From: Ditylenchus dipsaci
Taxonomy: Eukaryota > Nematoda > Chromadorea > Rhabditida > Anguinidae
DNA: 64,000 nucleotides
Direction: 5' to 3'
Assembly (NCBI GenBank): GCA_004194705.1
Contig: SADC01000888.1
Span: forward strand, 37,088-101,087
Both the position numbers and the translations under genes were made by a program. Positions 11,417 through 21,700 of this stretch are shown piece after piece. Below the pieces are notes generated by a model. That model worked only from the letters and a program-made list of their open reading frames with translations, was not told where the DNA came from and searched no databases. How positions within the stretch are numbered: the first letter of the stretch is position 1; each line of letters opens with the position of its first letter.

Positions 11417-12055
11417 CAAGGGAACCGCGCGAACTGTCAACTCACTCACGGCATTTCTGAAAGTTTTATCGTGTAGCGCATAGTCGATTTACTTAGTGTA
11501 GCCGCGAGGGATTTTCCGGACAAAGACAAAAATTTTGAGTTCTAGGTCAACGAAAGTCGAAAAACCCCCGAAAAACGGTAATTTTGGATACTTCAATGCC
11601 CCAGTGCTCAGTTTTTTGTCAATCAAGTGCCAAATCTGATCGTTATGACCTTATGTTACTTTTTTATTTTACGTCTATCAATGATCTTTTAAAAATTTTT
11701 GTAAATTTTTTGAAAATTCAAATTTTCACGGTACATGTCATGCATCAGTGAAATTTGAATTTTCAAAAAATTACAAAAATTTTCTAAAAAGATCACTGAT
11801 AGACGTAAAATAAAAAAAGTAACATAAGGTCATAATGATCAGATTTGGCACTTGATTGGCAAAAACTGAGCACTGGGGCATTGAAGTATCCAAATTACCG
11901 TTTTCGGGGGTTTTCGGCTTTCGTTGACCTAGAACTCAAATTTTTGTCTCTGTCCGGAAAATCCCTCGCGGCTGCACTAAGTAAATCTACTATGGGCTAC
12001 ACGATAAAATTTTCAGAAATGCCGTGAGTGAGTTGACAGTTCGCGCGTTCCCTTG
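11417..12055. mobile_element. Near-perfect 639-bp foldback element, TCA duplication
   Basis: The arms of about 310 bp are almost fully complementary around a centre near 11740. The ends are CAAGGGAACCGCGCGAACTG and its complement. TCA flanks both sides (11414-11416 and 12056-12058). The terminus matches that of the element at 8408-8940. If transcribed it would form one long dsRNA stem. Short open frames inside are by-products of the palindrome. Confidence 0.85.
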
Positions 12056-12479
12056 TCAGTTATTTTTTGACAAACGTAAACTTGATAGCATAACATTGAA
12101 CTTTTATCTCAAACAATTTCCAACAGCTCATTTAATTTTATTTTCGATAAATATCTCATTTCGACACTATAGCAGCAGCCTTTTTTTAATTGTCCCGCCC
12201 ATCTCAACCTAGTTTATTTTCTGTGACTTTGCAAAGATGTACAAAACTCTTTGCAGTGATTGGCCAATCTGGTTTGAAGCATTTTTTTCTGAGTTGAGAT
12301 ACTTGGCATGACTATCAGAAGTGACGAGAAAAGAGTGGTCGGTAAGTTTTGCACCACCAGGGTCTGAGATTTACCCTTGCCGAAATGCAGTAGTACTAAT
12401 GAAGCCGCTTTTTGCAATACAAAAAAGTCACATGAAGAAATAAAACTAATTAAAAGTGAGACGTCCCATACATGCGGGA

Positions 12480-12570
12480 CACGTAAAAGCCCAACTCGCA
12501 CAATGACTGACTCACTGAACCCAACTCACGCAAAACCCGACTCGCATAAAGCCCAACCTGCACATACAGA
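12480..12570. repeat. Imperfect tandem motif CCCAACTCGCA...
   Basis: The motif CCCAACTCGCA / CCCAACTCACGCAAAA / CCCGACTCGCATAAAG / CCCAACCTGCACATA repeats four times at roughly 20-25-bp spacing. It codes for nothing recognisable. Confidence 0.5.
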
Positions 12571-13339
12571 CTCTTCATCCAAGTATTGTTTTTTCAGCGT
12601 ATGCTAGGTCAAGCTTTTTCGCTATTATTTTTATCTAACAAAGTAAAGACCATGACTGTGACCTGGGCGAACTTCGATCATGAAAATTTTTGTAGAGCGT
12701 GCCCAAATTCCTGACATACTGGCTCCCCACTTCTGAAGGTCCACAAAAGTAAGTTTTTTCGAATGTCCAAATTGTAAATCTATTGCGAATTAAAATTGTA
12801 AATCAAAAAAAGGGGGTCTATTAGAGAGGAGGGCTTTATTAGAGAACATACCGTAAAAACAAAATTCCATATAAGAATTACAATTTTTCAAATGAAAAAT
12901 TTTCAAAAATTTGCGTGCCTTCGATGCCGAAAAGGTTGAAAATAATCCCCCCCCTCTATTAATCCCCCCCTCCGAGGGGGTTGATTAATAATCCCCCTGG
13001 GGATTTAAAGAGGTTATACGGTATACCAATAACGTCCATTTAGAAAAAAAAGGTTTTACAAAAAAGCTAGAATTAAACATATATTTGAAGCTCGTTCGCC
13101 AAAAATCGAAGTTTCTAGAAGTGTTAAAAGCCATTTTTACTTTATCTTTTTTCGCCATAATAGTGACTCAGAGAGGATAAGGGCTATATCACAAGGACCA
13201 GGTAATGGTAGCGGGTCACTTTTTATATGTTTTTGAACATGAGCCGTGGCAAAAACAAACCTATACAGTTGAATCTCCCTATAGATTAAACTCTGTATAA
13301 CAATCATAACAATCAGGTCTGCAAAAAAAAATTCATATA

Positions 13340-14457
13340 CAGTCAACTCCCGATTTAATGTACACCGGATTTAGTGTACACCTCGGTTAGTGTGTACACC
13401 TGGATTAAATAATTTTGGGCTATACTATAGAATGCCCCCCCCAGCTAGCGAAAAATTTACTTTTCCTGAAGGGGAAAGGACCCGTCCATTTTGATTCTCG
13501 TGCTCTGAATAGGCACGGAAACACTTTGGTTTCCGAAAAAATCGAAAAAAAATTTTTTTCGATTTGCCTTGGTCCCCCAAGGTAAAAAATTTAAGAAAAT
13601 TCAAAAAAAAAAATTTTTTTGAATTCCCGCCAAAACATTTTTTAAGGGATTTAGGCTGTATTGGGAGGGAAGGGACAAAAGAGGGCCACTAATCACATAA
13701 GGCCCCTAAAAAGAAGATGTTGAACATAGTTTTGAATACTGGGCCTACCGCATAAATAAACTCTGGTATGCATGCTTTTTAATGCATCCAGAGTCACTTT
13801 CGAGTGAGTTTGTGTGTCTAAGGTATGTGGGTGTGCGCATCTCAACTCCAAGCCCCCTAAGCCCCCTGCGCCCACGAAGGGGAGAGTAATTTTAGTTTTG
13901 GAGTTTTTTGAGAGTTAGAGATGCGCGCACTCACTTACCTTAGACATGATCCGAGAAGTACTCTTGACCATAAAATGTATATAGAGTCTCTTTTTGCCAC
14001 GGCCCAGTTGAAAAACATGGCAGGACATCCGAAGTAGTCCAGAATTCACTTTTTTATAATTTTGCCATGAAGGTGGCCCTTTTTATTCCCTTCCCCTCCC
14101 AATACAGCGCTAAATCCCTTAAAAAATGTTTTGGCGGGAATTCAAAAAAAAATTTTTTTGAATTTTCTTAAAATTTTACCTTGGGGGACCAAGGCAAATC
14201 GAAAAAAATTTTTTTTCGATTTTTCGGAAACCAAAGTATTTCCGTGCCTATTCAGAGCACGAGAATGAAAATGGACGGGTCCTTCCCCTTCAGGAAAAGT
14301 AAATTTTTCGCTAGCTGGGGGGCATTCTATAGTGTTACCTAATTTTGGCCGGCGGTTAATTAAAATGACTAGAATGAACTCTCTATTTAGTGTACACTCG
14401 ATTTAGTATACACCTGGAGCCGGTCCCCAGGGTGTACACTAAATCGGAAGTTGACTG
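13340..14457. mobile_element. pogo-like MITE (TTTAGTGTACACC word), interrupted copy
   Basis: The ends are CAGTCAACTCCCGATTTAAT and its complement, with TA on both flanks (13338-13339 and 14458-14459). Arms carry repeated TTTAGTGTACACCTCG words and the central CCGGTCCCCAGGG. A 921-bp element (13419-14339) splits it. The uninterrupted sister copy is at 15118-15320. Confidence 0.85.
13419..14339. mobile_element. Mutator-like long-TIR element with 9-bp target duplication
   Basis: TIRs of about 265 bp start CTATACTATAGAATGCCCCC (left) and, as complement on the right, ACACTATAGAATGCCCCC. TAATTTTGG flanks both sides (13410-13418 and 14340-14348). The sister repeat at 15118-15320 reads through as ATTAAATCATTTTGGCCGGC, which gives the empty site. 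Long TIRs plus a 9-bp duplication point to the Mutator superfamily. The middle (13690-14040) contains another repeat with a TCTAAGGTATGTGGG palindrome. No transposase is seen. Confidence 0.8.
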
Positions 14458-14639
14458 TATATGTGTTGGGGAGATATATACATAACACCAGGTATTACCC
14501 CTCTAGGTATTATCGATAATCATCTACCTGGATGTGGATACCTGTTAGGAACGTATTCGAAACGTATCCAGTATACCATACAATATAGGGTAGGATACAA
14601 TATAGGGTAGGTACCATTATCATACCTATTCTGGCGCAC

Positions 14640-15117
14640 ACATTACTGGCGCACAGATTACGGCGAACACTTTACGCATAACTCTTTCACCCACTTAAAA
14701 AAAGTTATCTCAAAAATAGATTTTGTAGCTCTTGATCTGCGCTACAACACAGCGCTAAAAGATTTCGCTGAGCTCTGAGCTTAATCAATCACGATGTCGG
14801 AGATGTTAGTTTTTCTTGACTTGTAGCTCCACCTCTTGAGCATAGAAATCAATAGGTGAAAAAGGGATCGAAGGTCAGGGAACTGCATTTGGGCACAAGT
14901 CCTTATTAAATAGTGCTAATTTAGTGCTTTTTTAGCACTTGAAAAAGCACTATTTAGTGTAGGCACTAATTTAGTGAAAGGCATTGAGGGTGGACCTTGA
15001 TCAATGAGGGCAGATCGGGGCCGTTAAAAGTGGATTTGGGTCACTCAAAGTAGACATTCATTCAAACTACTACTAAAACCAGGATTAAAACCATTAAACA
15101 TGGACCAGTTGTGGATA
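14640..15117. other. Non-coding with a TGTAGCGC-type hairpin core and TTTAGTGC foldback
   Basis: The segment 14720-14770 holds TTTTGTAGCTCTTGATCTGC plus GCTACAACA, the core shared with hairpins at 52477 and 56838. Near 14910-14970, ATTTAGTGCTTTTTTAGCAC folds back on AAAAAGCACTATTTAGTG. The tandem ATACAATATAGGGTAGG duplication lies just upstream (14578-14612). No gene is seen. Confidence 0.5.
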
Positions 15118-15320
15118 CAGTCAACTCCCGATTTAGTGTACACCTCGATTTAGTGTACACCGGATTAGTGTACACCTCGATTTAGTGTACACCTGGATTA
15201 AATCATTTTGGCCGGCGGTTAATTAAAATGACTAGAATGAACCCTCGACTTAGTGTACACTCGATTTAGTATACACCTGGAGCCGGTCCCCAGGGTGTAC
15301 ACTAAATCGGGAGTTGACTG
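15118..15320. mobile_element. pogo-like MITE (TTTAGTGTACACC word), intact copy
   Basis: The ends are CAGTCAACTCCCGATTTAGT and its complement (GGGAGTTGACTG), flanked by TA on both sides. Four TTTAGTGTACACC words lie in the left arm and three in the right, around GGAGCCGGTCCCCAGGG. It serves as the empty-site reference for 13419-14339. Confidence 0.9.
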
Positions 15321-15773
15321 TATATTTAAACGAAATCGGAAGAAACAAAAACTGAGCTAAAAACAAAAAGTACAACAGTTTATAAAAGGTCTAAAAAGTG
15401 AAAAATCGAATGTGAATAAATACCCGCAACCCTTCAAGTCTCCTGCCCCATCTCTGCTTGAAATTAAGATGCTCGCACACACAAACCTGAGGCATAAATC
15501 ACTCTAAAGTGTGACACTAGGTCCAAGAATAGGCTGGATGGGATGCCCTAGTCTGTCAATCGACGAAGAATGATTACACCCTGATCCTTGAGTTATTTTG
15601 CTCTGTTGTGTTAAGTTGTGCACAAATAGAATTGTTTAATCAACTTATAATGTGATACCTCTTTTTTAGCTGACTTCAAGCATGATTTTTTGTAAATAAA
15701 TTATTATCTGTTTTATTAACTGTGACTAGTCTGAAGTACATTTTTTTGAAGTCACGTATAATATTAATTTTAA

Positions 15774-18700
15774 TTAGAATCGCCTTGTTTGAATAAAATG
15801 CTCGGACCTCAAATTGGGCAGCTGGGTGCTAAATTGGTAGAGCTCATGACTTCCCAGCACAAACACATCCAGCTCGCTGTCATTGCAATCAATAACTAAC
15901 TGCTCTAGTTTGGAAGCTACTGTTTTGGCTGCACTGTACACGTCTGGAGAACTGTCATATTTCACCTAAATGAAATACAACGTTTAATGCAGGTACAAAA
16001 TATAATATAATTTTTAGAATTTTATGAAAAAGACTTGTGGCGACAATTTTCTAAAAAAATGCTTTAATACCAGAGGCTGCTTTTTTTTCTATATGCACTT
16101 CATGGCCGCGCAGCGGCCAACCCTTGCCGAGTAGATATTCTGGGTGAGTCCTCATATATTTGCTCTAGAAAAATATATATCTGAAACTAAAAAGTGACAC
16201 TTTTGTGTATAAAAACGATTAAAAAGTGTGAATAAACACTTTTTTGATAGTTGAAACATGAATTTTGAAAAATGCCTTGCTCCTGCCTGTAGTTGTATAA
16301 TAATTTTCTAGCCTTCTTTTCCAAAAATTTTTGGTTACGAACCTAAGATTTCATGAATTCGATTGAAAGTCGCACATTGGCTATCCAATAAGACCGAACT
16401 CCTTGCTCAAGTAAAAAAATCTCGCGAGGTTTTTTGTTAAGCTATTTGAACCTCTATGAAAAAGCAATTTCATAGTATCATTCATTTGTTTATTCGTTTT
16501 CACTAGGTAGTTTCGAATTTTTTGACTTAAATGGGGTTTGAACAAATAGTCACCCTCAAGTGCCAAGTCAAGTCCTCTTCTTCCCCTTGCACATGACCGT
16601 ATTGAAGCACAGCTGTGTAGAGTGGATTAGAGCAAAACTGCACTTTTGGAAGCTCAAACTCGACTTTGAAACTGCAACCACAACTATTTGTTTAGCCAAG
16701 AAGTGCAAAAGACTTACGCGGTGATCTTACAATGTTCCTCTTTCAAGGCATAATCTCCATGCGTAGTTTTCAGGTATTCACAAATTCTGAAATCATCTCC
16801 ACTCCTAACTTAATAAATTTGAAATATTATTATTATTTTTGTCAGAAAGGCATGCAGCCAACCTAATTCGTCTAATTCCTCAGCAGTATCCATTGGAAAA
16901 AAAACCAACAGATACATAGCTGTGAGGAAGACGATTCTCTTCTATTTTGTAAATTCTAAAATATTGACTTTTCTATAGCAAAAAAAGTTCGACTTACTTT
17001 TTGCGGACCAAGTCAAGCACAGCATGCCTTTGTCTATTGTAAACAACCAAGAGTCGTTCGTCATCTGCAAGACTCTGCCAACTGCTCATTAGGTCATATT
17101 TGACTGAAAGAAAGAAATTTTACAGGACTAGTCAAAATAATAATGCCAGTTTGTGTATTTGACCTATATTTCAATTATGGTTCCTAACCATGTTAGATAC
17201 AAAAATCTAGCTAAATCTAGAGAGAGCTTCAGCTAGATTATGAGTGGAATACAGCTGGCAGCCATCGATGAAATATAAGTCAAAAAAAATTTAAAAAAAG
17301 TTCCTGTGTAAATTTTGATTAGTCTTATAAACGCGCTAACTTTTAATTTTTCTTGGCACACTATGAGAAGTTATTTTTGTTGGAGCAGGATTTTCAGAAT
17401 AAATACAGTTGTTACACAGCACGAAAAATTTCGAACATCGGTGCTAGTATGCTGCCCCCCTCACCTGACTCTCCCAAAGTCGCTGTAACTACTTTTTGGA
17501 AAAATAAGTTTAGGCTCAGCCCTTAGGCTGAAGGGTTGGCCAGCAAAATAAATAGTTTACGCGCTTTTTCTGGGGTCTGTGACATATATGTGGGTACTCT
17601 TCACTTAAGTTTTAAAAGAAAATTTTCCTCTAATTGCCGCCCCCCTCTAATCGCCGCCCCCCCCTAACTTCAAGTGGCCTGAAAATCCTGTTTTCATTAA
17701 CTGTTTGAGCTGTCTAAAAAGTGCCTGCGAGGGATTTGAAAAATCTAACAGGCACTTTTTACAGGTGCGTAGCCCTTTTTCCCATTTGGAAAAAAGGCCA
17801 AACGCCTTAATAAGGCGTTTGGCCCCTTTTTTCCCGAATTTCAAATTTTTTATGTGGCGCCATTTCAGACTCGTCATAATTTTATTATTTAGTGTAGTTA
17901 ATCAATTTGTACAGTGGGTCCTTGATGCTTTCATTGTTTTTTCTCGGTGATAGGCATGCTCAACCAACCTCATTCCAACTCCACAGAAATCACGTTTCGT
18001 GATGCTTGCCTTTGTTTAGCATAAAGCCTGAGTCCTTCTCCATCAAAGTTGGCACTGGCTTGGGTCGATCATTTTCATCCACGCTATAACAACAATATTA
18101 ACCTATCGAAACTAAGAAAAAATAAATTTTACTGCCTGCAGTCGATGCATTCGTAAACACGGTCTTTTTTCTTTTTGTAAACGCAAAATTTTTCGTCTTC
18201 CTTGACTGCTTTGATTTGGTTCTCGTACTTTGTCTGCAATGAGCTAAAAACAACAGTATACAAAAAACTATACACAAAAGAGCAGCTCACATAACGACAA
18301 TATCAGCACGTGTATCCCTTTTTCCCTGAAACTTGTCTGTCGTCGGTTTCATGTGAGCATAAATTGCAGTTTTGCTTTTTGTTACTGCGAATTCATCCTT
18401 TAGAAATTTTACAACATCTGGCAGCGAGATTTTTTAGTTTTCAGCTCTTGCAGCTTCTGCATCACATCCGGGTTAGTCCACGCAAAATTTCGCATCTAAA
18501 CAAGAACAAACACTGGAGACATAGTGACGATTATCAAAATTAGGGCTGATGACTTTAATATTCCGCCCCACTCTCAATTTTTTTTAAGATACGAATTCCC
18601 GAAAAAATACACACTAGGTTGCCGAATTATCAAGGCCCACTGTTCAAATTGATTATCCACACTAAATAACAAAATTATGACAAGTTTGAAATGGCGCCAC

Positions 18701-21700
18701 ATAAAAAATTTGAAATTCGGGAAAAAAGGGGCCAAACGCCTTATTAAGGCGTTTGGCCCCTTTTTTCCCAAATGGGAAAAAGGGGCCAAACGCCTCTACG
18801 CGTTTTTACACAGCTCAAACAGTAAATAAAAACACGAGTTTTGAACCACTTGAAGTTTGAATAAATTGCATGATTCTAATTGCCGCCATGGGCGGCAATT
18901 AGAGGAAATACGGTATGTGGGTTTAGTTATTCTATATAAGGGTCCTAAAATATTAAAGCAAGGAATTGAGCATTTGACATCCGGCCTTCATTGTCATCAT
19001 TCTACAGTATAAAAAACAAGTAAGTACCTGCGACAGAGTGAATGGTCTCACCTGTAAATAAATTTTCGAAAGTAACTATTAAGCGATGTTTAAATACCTA
19101 CCATCCTTCTGCAAATAGCAATCGGTTCTATGATGTCTACTGTGAGTAGAAGTAGAGCAGCAGAAGACTTCCTCTGTGAACTGCATACATTCCGCATACT
19201 CTTCCGATACATTTTTTGTGCTCAATCTGAGAAAAAGAAAGACTAGAAATATTTGAGAATCGGTGAAAAGTATAATTTATATTAGTTCAGTGTAAATCCA
19301 ACTCCTTTCTTGAATTTTTCGGCAATTTCATTGTGAGCGCTTTTTATGGACTTTTGTTTTATGATTTTTATAAGCTTTTAAAGATTCAAATATAAGATCA
19401 TTGGTATTAAGACCCTCACGGACAAAAAAAACGGCAATACGAATCTGGAATAGGTCGGTCTACGATTCGACAGGTGTCCCGCAGAATCAAGTTACTTTAT
19501 CAAATTAGTTTAACCAGGATTTTTTTATTAAAGTAGAAAAGTTGTAATAAAAAGGATGCTTTACTTACATAAACCCGTCTAGATGGTCATCTGGATTCAC
19601 TTTCCACTCTTAAGCAAGTGTTGTTCTGGTAGGTATTTGGACAAAAACAAAGTATCACTGTTTTCATCATAGCTCAAACGATTGCTGAATAATTATATAA
19701 AAAATTACAATTCTACTTTAGTATTACTCACCCAGCACTTTTGTAAGCTCCTAGTGCTAGCTCCCTAATCGGTAAGGGTTTAGTGCCATGCAGTGGTTGC
19801 TGTTGTTGGTTGGCCTCATTGTCCATGCGCCAATACCATTGCATTACAAGGATGAATATGAAAAGAAATATCACGACTGCACTGGCGATCAAAAGATTTC
19901 TTTTGTTGCGTACTGCAGGTACTTTCTAATGCCTGAAATAAGACAAAAATAATGATGAGCTGTTATAAAAATTTTACAGGGTGAGCCATGAAAAATTGCC
20001 ACTTTTTTTAATTTGCTGTTTTTTTAAAGCTCTTCTAAACTTTTATGAGTATTTGTGCTTCATCTACCACTACTTTTTAGGTTGTAACGTATGGATCAGG
20101 GGAAGCAAGGGCGATGGCATTCAAGAATTGGCTTACAGGTAAAAAAGAAAAAACAGTTATTGAATGACTCCATTATTATCGTGTTTCTGTAAATTTTGTT
20201 TAATAACCATGTAATCTAGATTAATTCTCCTTCTCCAAAGTGAAGAAATGTATTAATTTTAGGGTGCCTCGAAAGCTTACAAAAAGTGGCAAGAAAAATA
20301 GAAAACCTAGAACCAGCCGAAAAGTTTAAAAAGCCAAACATTTTCCGGACACAGTGTGTCAAGCGTCACATTCAAGCTCGAAATTAGTTTGAAAATATGA
20401 GTTCGGACAAAATTATGACAGAATCATAATTGTTGGATCCGAAATTTTCATTTTTTAAATCAAGTTTGTAATATTTGGTTGTGAACATATTGTATCAGTC
20501 GGAACCTAAGTTCCAGCTTTATTTTTCTGTGTTTTTGCTTTTTTATTGTACATTAAATTTTGTGTATTTCGTTAATTTTGTTTTAAATTGCTATTTTTCA
20601 TACTTGACAGCAGCACAGGTTTCAACACTCTGCGCGCAGAACATGCAATCAATGGTCGGAGGTCTTTATTAAATCATCTAAATAATAAAAAAACTGTACT
20701 GCAAACTTTATCCGTGGTCTGAGACTAACATTTGAGTACTTTTTAACAATCCGGCTCCCAAGTGGCGTAATCGAGATTTCTGACTCAGAATTTCATGCTA
20801 AACATGATAGTGTTAATCGTTTTTGAGTGCACCGTGATGATATGGGCTAAAAATGACTCAGAAGATAACAAATTGTCATGGTAAAAATTTAGCTAATTAC
20901 CTAGAGGTTTCCAAGTGGTGAGCCATGATTGTCATGCTACGTCTAGAAGAATAATATACCAAAATGACGCTTTGTTTCAGCTTTGTAAATATACTGAAAT
21001 AAGGCAGTTCTCATTAAAAAAGCCGAGATAAATCACTACTTGTTTGTTGGGTTGGGGATTTTCCAAAGATCCTACTCTGAACTTCCACATGGCATAACTT
21101 TCTGCTAAGAAAATATCTAGCTGAATTGTTTTAACGAAAAGGAATAGCTAAATCTGACGGTTGTTTTCAAAGTTATTTGATGTCGAAACAACCGTAAGAT
21201 TTTGTTTCTTCTTTTCGTCAAAAAAAATTTAGCTAGGTATTATCTCAACAAAAACTTATGCCTTACAGAATGTCCGAGGTGGAAATTAGGCAAATTTCTA
21301 CCCCGGTAAACCACTTGGGATTTATCTTGAATCCACAAATCAAAACAGCCGGTTCTTTTTTTTGTTCGAAAGCTGAATATTTAGCGGTCATTTTGGTATA
21401 TTATAAGCCTAGGTGTAGTATAGCAATAATGGTGCTATACTTAAAAATCTTTGTTTTTATTACCGTAATAATTTGTTACCTTCTGAGCCCTTTATAGCCT
21501 CCATCATCACGGTGCACAGCAACAACTATTGGCACCATTGTGTTCAGCATGGAATTCTGAGTCAGGGATCTCACTAACGCTGCTTGGGAGCCACAGTGTT
21601 AATGAAGTTTTATAACGAAAATATTTAGGGGGAGGGATGATATGTATTCGCCACTAGGGTCAAACTATTCTTCGAACTAGTTTTAAAAATAAGTACAGAC

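Larger units (their letters stand above)
11155..13020. mobile_element. CCGTATAA-family element (AATCCCCC word) interrupted by a hairpin element
   Basis: The left end TACCGTATAATCTCTATTAA plus TCCCCC is repeated internally (CTCTAATAATCCCC). The right end at about 12950-13022 has the complementary GGGGATTTAAAGAGGTTATA plus CGGTA. A 639-bp hairpin element (11417-12055) is inserted inside. The region also holds the short tandem motif at 12480-12570. Confidence 0.65.

Noticed and set aside
12480..12570. CRISPR-like array
   Set aside because: The repeats are imperfect and contiguous, lack spacers, and lie in eukaryotic DNA.
16381..16566. 61-codon minus frame (MALEGDYLFKPHLSQ...) next to membrane-protein exon 16554-16683
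   Set aside because: The exon ends in phase at AGG|GTGACT and joins 15965 in phase, so this frame is intronic.
17647..17950. Open frames on both strands at 17647-17877 and 17705-17950
   Set aside because: They lie in the TIR arm and reappear, inverted, at 18574-18789; they are repeat by-products.
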